Counted from the stretch's first letter, positions 6,934-15,407 are shown. The stretch is 40,242 nucleotides of DNA from Clostridia bacterium (GCA_017504995.1 JAFVQC010000046.1:1-40242), one strand, 5' to 3'. Numbers and translations: made by a program. The notes: generated from the sequence alone by a model not told the origin.

Positions 6934-8664
6934 TTATTCCTCCATCGCCGCTTTTTGCGTGAGAATGGCGCGGAAGATGGCGGGATCAAATTTCTCCTGC
7001 CGATCGTAGGTGTACAGACCGTTCACCTCCTGCTCCACGTCGGTCAGCTGGGTGTAGCAAAGACCCGTGATGAAGGGATTGAACAAAAGCGCCTCGGTCA
7101 GACCCTTGAAGCGTTCGATAAACTCCTCTGCCGTGGTGGGCGCGTTGCCGTAGCCCCACGCGCTTCGGTTTCCCGAATTCACGTCCCACTTGATGCCGCC
7201 GTATTCGCTGAGGAAACGGGGGATCAGCGGGTAGGGACAGAAGGTCTTGTTGACCACGGGAATCCCCTTTGCCGCGTCCTCGTATCTCTTGCGGAAGGTT
7301 TCGGGGTTCTGATCGTAATCGTGCCAGTCGATGATGTCGGAAGCGTTGCCTACGTGAATCCAACCCGACGTGTCAATGACGGGACGGGTAGCGTCCAAGG
7401 TCTTGGTCAGCTGTACGCCGTAAGCGATCAGATCGTCGTCCTGCCCCTTGCCCTCGTGGGTCTCGTTGAAGGGACACCAGCCGATGATGGCAGGGTGGTT
7501 GCGGTCACGCTCCACGATCTCCCCCCACTCCGAAAGGAAGCCCTTCCAAGCGGTAGGCTCCGCGGTGTGTAAGCCCCAGTTGCCAAGCTCGTCCCAAACC
7601 ATATAGCCCAGACGGTCGCAGTGATATAGGAAAAGACGCTCAAATACCTTCTGATGGAGACGGGCACCGTTAAAGCCACACGCCATGGAACGGGTGATGT
7701 CGTCGATCAGCGCCTGCTCGGAGGGGGCGGTGCAGATGCCGTCGGGATAGAAGCCCTGATCCAGTACCAAGCGCTGGAATACCTTCTTGCCGTTGATCAC
7801 AAGAGCCGTGTCGTCAAGGGAAAGGCTTCTCATGCCGAAGTAGCTCTTGACCGAGTCCTCGCCAAGGGTCAGCTCGAGATCGTAAAGCCCGCCCTTGCCA
7901 AGCTCCCACAGATGAAGCTCGGAGAGGGAAAGGATCACGTCGCAGCGGTTGTGCGCCGTCACGGCGCTTGCCTCTGCCACGAGCTTGCCTTCCCAGTACG
8001 CCTTTGCGGTGAAGGTCTTGCCCGCGCCCCCCGCAAGTGTCGCGCTGACCGTGACGGAGGCGTTTTCTACGTTGCAGGTGTAATCGGCTTTCTTGATGTA
8101 CTCACAAGGAACGCGCTCCAGCCATACCGTCTGCCAGATTCCCGTGGTGCGGGTGTAGTGACAGCCGCGGGAGGCGTAACGGGCGCTTTGCTTGCCCGCG
8201 GGCTGGTTGCCCGAACGGACGTAATCCTCGGCGCAGATGATGATGACGTTTTTACCCACCTTCAGAGGCGCGGTGATCTCCATGAAAAAGGAAACGTAGC
8301 CGCCGCGGTGGACGCCGATCTCCACGCCGTTGACATAAACGGTGGTGCGGTAATCGCAAGCGCCGACGTGAAGCAGCACCCTGCCGCCTTCAGCCAGCCA
8401 AGCCTCGGGGATCTGTACTTCCTTGCGATACCAGACGCAGTCGCAGAAATCCTTGTCGCCGATGCCCGACAGCTCGCTTTCCATGCAGAAGGGAACGGTG
8501 ATGCGTTCGGGGAGAGAATCTGCCTCAAACAAATTTCTTTCCTTGCCACTGACGCTGTGGTCGCGGAGAAATTCCCATTTGCCGTTCAGGTTGACCCACT
8601 CCTTGCGGAAGAACTGGGGGTTGGGATGCTCGGGACGGGGAATGGATACGGTGGTTTGACTCAT
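6934..8664 (-). CDS. Glycoside hydrolase family 2 protein
   Basis: A 576-aa GH2 enzyme, probably a beta-galactosidase, beta-glucuronidase or related beta-glycosidase working by a retaining mechanism; the substrate cannot be fixed from sequence. The order is sugar-binding jelly-roll (about 20-185, including VYVNGVEIGVHRGGY), immunoglobulin-like domain (about 190-280) and TIM barrel (about 285-570). The acid/base is E401 in WCPFNE and the likely nucleophile is E487 in LSEYGG. No signal peptide, so it acts in the cytosol on imported sugars. AAGGA precedes the start. It is divergent from the AraC-type regulator, its probable controller. No transporter gene is adjacent. Confidence 0.9.
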   Translation of the reverse strand: MSQTTVSIPRPEHPNPQFFRKEWVNLNGKWEFLRDHSVSGKERNLFEADSLPERITVPFCMESELSGIGDKDFCDCVWYRKEVQIPEAWLAEGGRVLLHVGACDYRTTVYVNGVEIGVHRGGYVSFFMEITAPLKVGKNVIIICAEDYVRSGNQPAGKQSARYASRGCHYTRTTGIWQTVWLERVPCEYIKKADYTCNVENASVTVSATLAGGAGKTFTAKAYWEGKLVAEASAVTAHNRCDVILSLSELHLWELGKGGLYDLELTLGEDSVKSYFGMRSLSLDDTALVINGKKVFQRLVLDQGFYPDGICTAPSEQALIDDITRSMACGFNGARLHQKVFERLFLYHCDRLGYMVWDELGNWGLHTAEPTAWKGFLSEWGEIVERDRNHPAIIGWCPFNETHEGKGQDDDLIAYGVQLTKTLDATRPVIDTSGWIHVGNASDIIDWHDYDQNPETFRKRYEDAAKGIPVVNKTFCPYPLIPRFLSEYGGIKWDVNSGNRSAWGYGNAPTTAEEFIERFKGLTEALLFNPFITGLCYTQLTDVEQEVNGLYTYDRQEKFDPAIFRAILTQKAAMEE

Positions 8665-8730
8665 GATTCCTTACCTCGTTTCATTTTAATAATTGAAAAT
8701 TTGAAAGATTTTTCTTGTAAGCTTTTCTTT

Positions 8731-8759
8731 ATTATACAGAAAGCGCCCCGAAAAATCAA
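8731..8759 (-). promoter_or_regulatory. GH2 promoter (TTGATT-N17-TATAAT)
   Basis: Minus-strand TTGATT (8759-8754) and TATAAT (8736-8731) are 17 bases apart, leaving a leader of about 60 nt before the GH2 start. Confidence 0.75.
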
Positions 8760-8811
8760 GAGGGTATTGCTTCTTTTGAAAAAATGAATAAAAAATACAC
8801 GGTTTTGCGCG

Positions 8812-8925
8812 CGTTTGAACGGTTTTTCCCCCGCCGTGGCGTAGGATAGAAAAAAACGACAGCGAAAAAATTCGACGGATATTGACAAATATATGAAACT
8901 GTGATACAATAATGTCGTTTGAACG
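8812..8925. promoter_or_regulatory. Two copies of the palindrome CGTTTGAACG (8812-8821, 8916-8925)
   Basis: The same 10-base imperfect palindrome (CGTT-TG-AACG) occurs twice in the 313-bp gap between the divergent GH2 and AraC genes, 104 bp apart, close to ten helical turns. The second copy covers the expected araC transcription start. The spacing fits looped operators for the adjacent regulator. Function is inferred from position only. Confidence 0.4.
8882..8910 (+). promoter_or_regulatory. Promoter of the AraC-type regulator (TTGACA-N17-TACAAT)
   Basis: TTGACA at 8882-8887, 17 bases, TACAAT at 8905-8910. The leader is about 60 nt and A/T rich. Confidence 0.8.
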
Positions 8926-8977
8926 AACGAATCGTTGTGTTGAAAAATCAAATGAAGAATAAAAAAGGAAAACGGAA

Positions 8978-9766
8978 ATGAAAAAATTTGACGTATCCAA
9001 TCTGATCCTCTCCCGCATTGCGGATATTTACAGCTATACCTTGGAGGAGGACACCGAGATCGAGTCGGTGACCGAGCGCTCGTTGCTTGTGATCAAGCAA
9101 GGGGGGCAGTCGGTGTACACCGTGGCGGGCAAGGAGCTGGTTGCCGACAGAGAGCACGTTCTGTTTTTGCCCGCGGGGGTGTCGTATTCCTTGTACGTGG
9201 ATCGGGAAGGGGCTTGTACCGTCATTGAATTTGACACGGTGGATACGGGAGAGAAAGCCAAGGAAGGGCTATATTTCACGGGTGGCGAGGAGGAGCTGTT
9301 CGCCACGGTGAACAATCTGTTGCATTATTGGAGATTGCGCGGACCTGCCTACCACTCCAAGTGCCTGTCGGAGCTTTACAATCTGCTCACGCAGATCTCC
9401 ACCGTCCAGTCCTTTGCCGACACACTGGCGGGGAAGTACGGACTCATTCACCGTTCGGTTCAGTATATCGAAAAGAATTACGGCAATCAGGATCTGTATA
9501 TTCCGATGCTGGCGAAGCTGTCGGGCATGGGCGAGACCTATTACCGTAGCATTTTCCTTTCGGTGTTCGGCATCTCCCCCACCAAATACATTCAGCAGTA
9601 TCGAGTAGAGAAGGCGAAGGTGAGACTGGTGAACGCCGAGGGGACGGTAGAGGAGATCGCCCTTGCCGTGGGCTTTGCCAATGCGTCCTATTTCTGCAAA
9701 GCCTTCAAGGCGCAAACGGGTCTAACTCCATCCGAATTTGCCGAAAAGGGCAGACGGATCGGATAA
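8978..9766 (+). CDS. AraC-family transcriptional regulator
   Basis: A 262-aa regulator. The N-terminal part (about 1-110) looks like a small cupin-type sensor with short beta strands (VIKQGGQSVYTVAGKEL, HVLFLPAGVSYSLY), expected to bind a sugar or similar ligand. The C-terminal 100 residues carry the two helix-turn-helix units: DLYIPMLAKLSGMGETYYRSIF and TVEEIALAVGFANASYFCKAFK, joined by the conserved FGISPTKYIQQYRVEKA segment and ending in TGLTPSEF. AAAGGA lies upstream of the start. It is divergent from the GH2 gene and most likely controls it and itself; the ligand is unknown. Confidence 0.92.
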   Translation: MKKFDVSNLILSRIADIYSYTLEEDTEIESVTERSLLVIKQGGQSVYTVAGKELVADREHVLFLPAGVSYSLYVDREGACTVIEFDTVDTGEKAKEGLYFTGGEEELFATVNNLLHYWRLRGPAYHSKCLSELYNLLTQISTVQSFADTLAGKYGLIHRSVQYIEKNYGNQDLYIPMLAKLSGMGETYYRSIFLSVFGISPTKYIQQYRVEKAKVRLVNAEGTVEEIALAVGFANASYFCKAFKAQTGLTPSEFAEKGRRIG

Positions 9767-9779
9767 AATTCATATCGTA

Positions 9780-9820
9780 TTACGGGTCGCCAATTTGCGA
9801 GGCAAATTGGCGACCCGTAA
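9780..9820. terminator. Perfect 19-bp hairpin after the AraC-type gene
   Basis: TTACGGGTCGCCAATTTGC (9780-9798) is followed by a 3-base loop and its exact complement (9802-9820), starting 13 bases after the stop codon. The bases beyond are A/T rich but lack a clean T run, so it may end transcription weakly. The GGGTCGCC core resembles other stems of the repeat family. Confidence 0.55.
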
Positions 9821-10245
9821 CAATTAAACAAATTTTTGCGATCAAACGACGAACAAGAAAGGCATCGTTTCTCGTAAGGCTCACCGCGGGTCATTCGTGA
9901 ATGACCCCTACAAAAGATAACACAATCATCGTAGGGGCGATTCAAGAATCGCCCGCAATGAACGATTGAATTTTTGCAATCAAACGGCGGGAGACAAGCC
10001 CCCGCCCTACGGTAAAACAATCGAATTTTCGTAGTCATCGGCGAACCGAGACCCATAAATTTTAATGAAACACGGTAGGGGAGCGCCTTGGTGCTCCCGA
10101 AAAAACAACCGAATTTCCACATCAAAGTGCGAACAAGAAAGGCATCGTTTACCGTAAGCCTTCCCCAGTGGGGAAGGTGGATGCGACGAAGGAGCAGACG
10201 GATGAGGAGAACGGCATAGAACACAACAAACGGCGATCTCCTCAA
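9821..10245. repeat. Mosaic of palindromic repeats
   Basis: No gene is seen between the AraC-type gene and ygiQ. Hairpins are GGGTCATTCGTGAATGACCC (9888-9907), GGGCGATTCAAGAATCGCCC (about 9935-9954), GGCGGGAGACAAGCCCCCGCC (about 9986-10007), GGGAGCGCCTTGGTGCTCCC (about 10079-10098) and CCTTCCCCAGTGGGGAAGG (about 10160-10178). They alternate with related A/T-rich spacers such as AATCGAATTTTCGTA and GAACAAGAAAGGCATCGTTT. The hairpin at about 10079 and its right flank match the right end of the element at 15094-15236. The last part matches 19-67. Confidence 0.8.
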
Positions 10246-10349
10246 TCCCTATGCTTCGATACGCTCAACTGCAAGTTTGCTTACGCAAACATTGCCGCAA
10301 GCGGCACAAAGCCTTTTTCTCTCGCCACATTCCAACCGATTTTCCCTCG

Positions 10350-12308
10350 TTACCGTTTCTTTCCTTTGCCTTGCCGTCCGTTCTTTTTCTGTCCGACTTG
10401 TGGCTTTTGCTCGCGCTTGGGGGTAACCGCTTTTCCTTGCCTTGCGCTCCTCTGCTTCCCTTGCTTCACGTTGGGGCGTGTTTGCTTTTGGGCGTTTTTC
10501 TTTGCGGGGGCGGCTTCGGGACGGACCAGACACTCCGCGCCGTAGCCGATGAGGTCCTCGCGGTGAAGCCTTGTAAGGGCTTCTCTGACCAAGGGGGCGT
10601 TTTGTGGGCGGTTGAACTGCAACAGCGCCCGCTGAAGCTGCTTTTCATGATAGTCGGTGGCGACGTAAACGGGCTTCATATCCAAGGGGTTGATCCCCGT
10701 GTAAAACATGACGGTGGACGCCGTACCCGGGGTGGGATAGTAGTCCTGTACCTGCTCGGGGGCGTAATGATCCCGCTTGAGACAGAGCGCCAGCTCCAGC
10801 GCGTCCTTCAGGGTCGAGCCGGGGTGACTGGACATGAGATAGGGAACGAGATACTGCTCCTTGCCCGCTTCCTTCGTCAGCTCAAAATACCGCTTGCGGA
10901 AACGCTCGTAAACGGCAAAATCGGGCTTGCCCATCGAACGGAGCACCGCCGAGGAGCAATGCTCGGGAGCGACCTTTAGCTGACCGCTGACGTTGTCCCG
11001 CACCAGCTTGCGGAAGAAGTCCTCATTCTCGTCCAGCAAGAGATAGTCAAATCGAATACCCGAACGGATAAAGACCTTTTTGACGCGGGGGAGCGCCTCA
11101 ATCTCCTCAATCAGATGCAGATACTCGCTGTGATCCACCCTGAGATTTTTACAGGGAGTGGGGGCGAGACACTTGCGGGAGGCGCAGACACCGTCCCTCA
11201 ACTGCTTCTCGCAGGCGGGGGCGCGAAAATTTGCCGTAGGACCGCCCACGTCGTGAATGTAGCCCTTGAAATCGGGCAACTCGGTGATCTTTTTCGCCTC
11301 GGCAAGCACGCTTTGGGGACTGCGGGAGCGCACCGTCCGCCCCTGATGAAAGGCGAGGGCGCAGAAATTGCACGCGCCGAAGCAGCCTCGGTTGTGGGTG
11401 ATGGAGAACCGCACCTCCGCGATGGCGGGCACGCCGCCCACCGCCTCGTAGGAGGGATGATAGGTTCGCATATAGGGCAGAGAATAGACGGCATCCAGCT
11501 CGTCGCGCTCCAAGGGCGGCATGGGAGGATTCTGTACCAACAGCTTGTCGTCGTAGCGCTCGGCAATGGCGCGCCCGTTCAGCGCGTCCTGATTTTTATA
11601 CTGAATACCAAACGCCTCGGCATACTTGCGCTTGTCGGTTTTCAACTCGTTGTAATCGAAGGTCGCCGCCACCTCGTAGTGGAGCTTGTCCTCGGGACGG
11701 CAGAGATAGACCGTGCCCCGCACGTCGCGGATCTTTTTGACGGGCACGCCCTTGTCCAGCAGACGGGCGATGCGGAGCAGAATGTTTTCTCCCATGCCGT
11801 AGGTCAGAAGGTCGGCGCGGGAGTCCACGAGGATCGAACGGCGCACCGTGTCCGACCAGTAGTCGTAGTGGGCAAAACGCCGCAAGGACGCTTCCAAGCC
11901 GCCGATGATGACGGGAATATCCCCGTATACCTCGCGAATGCGGTTGCAGTACACGATGGTGGCGCGGTCGGGTCGAAGCCCCGCCTTGCCCGCGGGGGAA
12001 TAGTAGTCGTAGGTTCTTTTTTTCTTGGCGGCGGTGTAGTGCGCCACCATGGAATCGATATTGCCCGCCGTCACCAGAAAGCCGAGCCGCGGGCGGCCGA
12101 ATTCACGGAAGGCGTCACAGCTTTTGTAGTCGGGCTGGGGAAGGATGGCGACGCGGAAGCCCGCATCCTCCAGCACGCGGGAAATGATTGACACGCCGAA
12201 GCTGGGGTGATCCACGTAGGCGTCTCCCGTGACGTAAACGAAATCGGGTCTGTCCCATCCGAGGGTATTCATTTCTTTTTTTGTAATGGGGAGAAAGCCT
12301 TCTGCCAT
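10350..12308 (-). CDS. ygiQ: YgiQ family radical SAM protein
   Basis: A 652-aa radical S-adenosylmethionine protein of the YgiQ group, whose reaction is unknown. The iron-sulfur cluster motif is C309-x3-C313-x2-C316 inside RGCFGACNFCALAFHQGR. Before it is a long UPF0313 N-terminal region (from about 20, with GFLVTAGNIDSMVAHYT and IIGGLEASLRRFAHYDYW) and after it the TIM-barrel part with VAPEHCS and YLMSSHPGS. The last 50 residues are a lysine/arginine/glutamine-rich tail that may be disordered and could contact nucleic acid. AAAGGA precedes ATG 12308. It is transcribed from its own promoter, divergent from the DUF1538 gene. Confidence 0.93.
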   Translation of the reverse strand: MAEGFLPITKKEMNTLGWDRPDFVYVTGDAYVDHPSFGVSIISRVLEDAGFRVAILPQPDYKSCDAFREFGRPRLGFLVTAGNIDSMVAHYTAAKKKRTYDYYSPAGKAGLRPDRATIVYCNRIREVYGDIPVIIGGLEASLRRFAHYDYWSDTVRRSILVDSRADLLTYGMGENILLRIARLLDKGVPVKKIRDVRGTVYLCRPEDKLHYEVAATFDYNELKTDKRKYAEAFGIQYKNQDALNGRAIAERYDDKLLVQNPPMPPLERDELDAVYSLPYMRTYHPSYEAVGGVPAIAEVRFSITHNRGCFGACNFCALAFHQGRTVRSRSPQSVLAEAKKITELPDFKGYIHDVGGPTANFRAPACEKQLRDGVCASRKCLAPTPCKNLRVDHSEYLHLIEEIEALPRVKKVFIRSGIRFDYLLLDENEDFFRKLVRDNVSGQLKVAPEHCSSAVLRSMGKPDFAVYERFRKRYFELTKEAGKEQYLVPYLMSSHPGSTLKDALELALCLKRDHYAPEQVQDYYPTPGTASTVMFYTGINPLDMKPVYVATDYHEKQLQRALLQFNRPQNAPLVREALTRLHREDLIGYGAECLVRPEAAPAKKNAQKQTRPNVKQGKQRSARQGKAVTPKREQKPQVGQKKNGRQGKGKKR

Positions 12309-12343
12309 AGCCTATCCTTTCAAACTTGTTTTTTGATGCTTCT

Positions 12344-12372
12344 ATTATAGCACATTTTAAAACTTTTGTAAA
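12344..12372 (-). promoter_or_regulatory. ygiQ promoter (TTTACA-N17-TATAAT)
   Basis: Minus-strand TTTACA (12372-12367) and TATAAT (12349-12344) are 17 bases apart, about 35 bp ahead of the ygiQ start. Confidence 0.8.
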
Positions 12373-12388
12373 TAAGATTTTCGGACTC

Positions 12389-12417
12389 TTTACTTTTGGG
12401 CGCTTCCGTGATATAAT
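12389..12417 (+). promoter_or_regulatory. Promoter of the DUF1538 / P-II unit (TTTACT-N17-TATAAT)
   Basis: TTTACT at 12389-12394, 17 bases, TATAAT at 12412-12417. The leader is about 30 nt. It is back to back with the ygiQ promoter. Confidence 0.8.
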
Positions 12418-12452
12418 GAAAACGATAACATGATCGTAGAAAGGAGTATTTC

Positions 12453-14006
12453 ATGGGGTTTCTTGATCGAACGATCCTGAAAGAAAAGATATCCGAAGCC
12501 TTGTCCTCGGTCTTGCCCGTGACGGGAATCGTTCTTTTGTTGTTGGTGACTATCGTTCCCGTATCCGCCGCCATGCTTTTGTCCTTTGCGATCGGAAGCG
12601 TGCTGCTGGTGATCGGTATGGGACTGTTTACCTTGGGCGCGGAAAGCGCTATGACGCCCATGGGAGAATACGTGGGATCGAAAATGACCGCTTCGAGAAA
12701 GCTGTGGCTCGTCATTCTCGTCTCCTTCTTCGTGGGCTTAATGATTACCGTTTCCGAGCCCGACCTGACGGTTCTCGCCACGCAGATCGAATCGATCCCC
12801 AATCCGGTACTGATCCTTTCGGTAGGCGTGGGCGTGGGTCTGCTTCTCGTGATCGCCATGCTCCGCGTGATCTTTCAGATTCGATTGAAATATCTCTTGT
12901 TGGGCTTTTACGCCGTGGTGTTCGCGCTTGCTTTCTTCATTCCAAAGGATTTTCTGGCGATCTCCTTTGATTCGGGCGGGGTGACCACGGGACCGATGAC
13001 CGTCCCTTTTATCATGGCGCTTGGCGTGGGTGTGTCCGCCATCTCCTCGGGAGACGACGGAGACGATACCTTCGGTATGGTGGCGCTTTGCTCCGTCGGA
13101 CCGATCCTTGCCGTGATGATCTTGGGTCTTTTGTATGACGTGGACGCGCAGGCGGTGACCGATTATTCCATGCCCGCCGTGGATAGCTCCCGCGATATTT
13201 TCGGGCTGTTTTTACATGAGATTCCTCACTATATCAAAGAAATGGCAACCGCCCTCGGCCCGATCGTGCTGTTTTACTTGCTGTTCCGTTTGGTTACGGG
13301 CGGCGCGGGAAAGGGCGGTCTTGGCAAGACCCTTGTGGGCGTTGCCTATACGTACGTGGGACTGGTGCTGTTCCTGACGGGTGTCAACGTGGGCTTTATG
13401 CCCGTTGGTAATTATCTCGGACGGGCGCTGGCAAGCTCGGACTTCCGATGGATCATCGTTCCTCTCGGTATGGTGATCGGTTACTTTATCGTATCTGCCG
13501 AGCCTGCCGTTCACGTGCTGACGAAGCAAGTAGAGGACGTGACCGCGGGAACGATCCGCGGCAAGGTGCTGGGCGGCGCGCTGTCCATCGGTGTGGCGGT
13601 GTCGGTTGGAATTGCCATGCTCCGCGTGCTGACGGGAATCTCGCTGCTGTGGATCGTCGTGCCGGGATACGCCATTGCCTTGATTTTGTCCTTCATCGTT
13701 CCCGATATCTTTACCGCCATTGCCTTTGACTCGGGCGGAGTCGCCTCTGGTCCCATGACGGCAACCTTCCTGCTCCCCTTTGCGGTGGGAGCGTGTGACG
13801 CGGTGGGCGGAACGGTAGTCAGCGATGCCTTCGGCGTGGTCGCCCTCGTGGCAATGACCCCCTTGATCACCATTCAGATCCTTGGTCTCGTGTATAAGCT
13901 TCGGTCGAAAAAGAACGAGGCTGTGGTAGAGACGGCAGAGCCCGAGGAGATTTTGGAAACGACCGCCGAGCATGCGGACGAATCCGAGGATATTATCGAG
14001 CTGTAA
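12453..14006 (+). CDS. DUF1538 integral membrane protein (two repeats)
   Basis: A 517-aa polytopic membrane protein with two DUF1538 units that look like an internal duplication. Unit one (about 10-230) and unit two (about 265-485) share PMGEYVG/PVGNYLG, the SEPDLTVLATQIE / AEPAVHVLTKQVE segment, AMLRV, and the strongest match FDSGGVTTGPMT / FDSGGVASGPMT. Each unit has about six hydrophobic helices, so the fold may be an inverted or parallel repeat transporter; this is inference and no substrate is known. The C-terminal 35 residues are acidic and cytosolic in appearance. AAAGGAG sets the start. The next gene, 11 bp downstream, encodes a tandem P-II-like protein, which suggests gating by a P-II regulator. 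Confidence 0.9.
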   Translation: MGFLDRTILKEKISEALSSVLPVTGIVLLLLVTIVPVSAAMLLSFAIGSVLLVIGMGLFTLGAESAMTPMGEYVGSKMTASRKLWLVILVSFFVGLMITVSEPDLTVLATQIESIPNPVLILSVGVGVGLLLVIAMLRVIFQIRLKYLLLGFYAVVFALAFFIPKDFLAISFDSGGVTTGPMTVPFIMALGVGVSAISSGDDGDDTFGMVALCSVGPILAVMILGLLYDVDAQAVTDYSMPAVDSSRDIFGLFLHEIPHYIKEMATALGPIVLFYLLFRLVTGGAGKGGLGKTLVGVAYTYVGLVLFLTGVNVGFMPVGNYLGRALASSDFRWIIVPLGMVIGYFIVSAEPAVHVLTKQVEDVTAGTIRGKVLGGALSIGVAVSVGIAMLRVLTGISLLWIVVPGYAIALILSFIVPDIFTAIAFDSGGVASGPMTATFLLPFAVGACDAVGGTVVSDAFGVVALVAMTPLITIQILGLVYKLRSKKNEAVVETAEPEEILETTAEHADESEDIIEL

Positions 14007-14017
14007 AGGAGGAAGCC

Positions 14018-14713
14018 ATGACGAATTTATATTATTTGATCACCATTATTCAGCGAAGCGATATGGCGGAATACGAGGAATTTTATCTGGGACACGGCGT
14101 AACCGTTTCGTACAGTACGCTTTGTAACGGAACGGCGCATGCGAAAACCTTGAATCTTCTTGGGCTGGAGCGAACCGAAAAGGCGATGCTTTTTGCGGCG
14201 GTTTCCGAGCCGACCCTGAAGAAGCTGAAAAGAGGACTGACCGTCGATATGAAGATCGACCTTCCCAACCGAGGCGTGGCTATGGCGATTCCGATGTCGG
14301 GGATCGGCGGAAAGACCGCGCTGGAGTATTTTACCGCAGGACAAAACGTGGAATCCGAAAACACGGAGGAAAAGAAAATGCAATCTGATTACGAATTGAT
14401 CATCGCCATCTATCAAAAGGGATATACCGACCTTGTGATGGACGCCGCCCGAGAGGCAGGCGCGGGAGGCGGAACGACCATTCGCGCCAAGGGAACAGCC
14501 GCTGGCGCGGAGAAATTCTTCGGACTCTCCCTTGCCGAGGAGAAGGAGATCGTCTTTATCGTGGCGCATATGGAGCAGAAAAAGGAGATCATGAAAGCCA
14601 TCATGCAAAAAGCGGGTGTGGAGACCAAAGCCCACGCGCTGGTGTTCTCCCTTCCCGTATCCGAAACCGCGGGCTTCCGCTTTGCCGATACCGTGGATAA
14701 GGACGAGGAATAA
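14018..14713 (+). CDS. Tandem P-II-like signal protein
   Basis: A 231-aa cytosolic protein that reads as two P-II-like (ferredoxin-fold) domains. Domain two (about 125-225) is clearer: ELIIAIYQKG starts the first strand, GAGGGTTIRAKG matches the P-II turn where the T-loop begins, FFGLSLAEEKEIVFIVAH matches the following strand, and MEQKKEIMKAIMQKAG the second helix. Domain one (about 4-105) has YLITIIQRSD, a shorter central loop and VAMAIPMSGIGG, which recalls the family end. The canonical uridylylated T-loop tyrosine segment is not apparent. P-II proteins usually bind ATP/ADP and a second metabolite and control transporters or enzymes. It shares an operon with the DUF1538 protein, its likely target. 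Confidence 0.78.
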   Translation: MTNLYYLITIIQRSDMAEYEEFYLGHGVTVSYSTLCNGTAHAKTLNLLGLERTEKAMLFAAVSEPTLKKLKRGLTVDMKIDLPNRGVAMAIPMSGIGGKTALEYFTAGQNVESENTEEKKMQSDYELIIAIYQKGYTDLVMDAAREAGAGGGTTIRAKGTAAGAEKFFGLSLAEEKEIVFIVAHMEQKKEIMKAIMQKAGVETKAHALVFSLPVSETAGFRFADTVDKDEE

Positions 14714-14762
14714 GGGCGCGTTGGGCGGATTCGTTGGCGCAGGTAAAAATCGAGAAAAGAAT

Positions 14763-14807
14763 AAAAAACGCTTTTGCTATCGGTTCTTGGATAGCAAAAG
14801 CGTTTTT
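14763..14807. terminator. Bidirectional intrinsic terminator after the P-II gene
   Basis: AACGCTTTTGCTATC pairs with GATAGCAAAAGCGTT, with A before and T after, so it works in both directions. It ends the DUF1538 / P-II transcript. Confidence 0.93.
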
Positions 14808-14818
14808 GATTATAGAAA

Positions 14819-14838
14819 CCCACCTGCTTAGCAGGTGG
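14819..14838. repeat. CCACCTGC-TTA-GCAGGTGG palindrome
   Basis: A perfect 8-bp stem with a TTA loop just after the terminator. The form resembles subterminal hairpins of IS200/IS605-type elements, but no transposase or second end is visible, so it may only be a relic or a REP-like site. Confidence 0.35.
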
Positions 14839-14889
14839 TTCAGTAGAGGCTTTTGCCGTTGAACAATCCCGCCGAAAAGATAGATCGTT

Positions 14890-15330
14890 GCTTTGCGAAA
14901 CGGCGGGGGACAAGCCCCCGCCCTACGGTAAAACAATCGAATTTTCGTAATCAATCGACGAACAGGAAAGGCATCATTTCCCGCAAGGTTCGCCGCGGGT
15001 CATTCGTGAATGCCCTCTACAAAAGAAAACACGATCCTTCGTAGGGGCGATTCATGAATCGCCCGCGACAAACGAAAAATTCGCGAACGAAAACGGGAGC
15101 ACCAAGGCGCTCCCCTACCGTCTCTTAAAGAATATTGTTTTCGGTAGCCGTGACGATTTTCATTGACCGTTGTTTCAAAAGAACGGTGTCCGATGGTTTC
15201 TCTCAATCTTGGTAGGGGAGCGCCTTGGTGCTCCCGAAAAAACAACCGAATTTCCGCAAATAATCGGCGAACAGGAAAGATGTCGTTTCCCGTAATCCTT
15301 CCCCCGTGGGGAAGGTGGCGGCGGAGCGAA
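14890..15330. repeat. Palindromic repeat mosaic with second MITE-like copy (15094-15236)
   Basis: Non-coding. In order: GGCGGGGGACAAGCCCCCGCC (about 14902), GGGTCATTCGTGAATGCCC (about 14997), GGGCGATTCATGAATCGCCC (about 15044), then an element with perfect 26-bp inverted ends (15094-15119 and 15211-15236) whose stem is GGGAGCACCAAGGCGCTCCC, and finally CCTTCCCCCGTGGGGAAGG (about 15297). The core of the element is about 93% identical to 6647-6738. The spacer ACAATCGAATTTTCGTA at about 14933 is identical to one at about 10018. Confidence 0.85.
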
Positions 15331-15407
15331 GGATCTCGGGCGAAAGGCTTGTGTAACCTTTTAGATGAAACGTCACACTACAAAAGGTTAAGCGAAAAGT
15401 CCAACAA

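Noticed and set aside
9776-10245. CRISPR array
   Set aside because: The repeats are palindromes of different sequence with similar spacers, the opposite of identical repeats with unique spacers, and no cas gene is present.
12320-12859. 179-aa minus-strand frame at the start of the DUF1538 gene
   Set aside because: It overlaps both divergent promoters and mirrors the DUF1538 codons.
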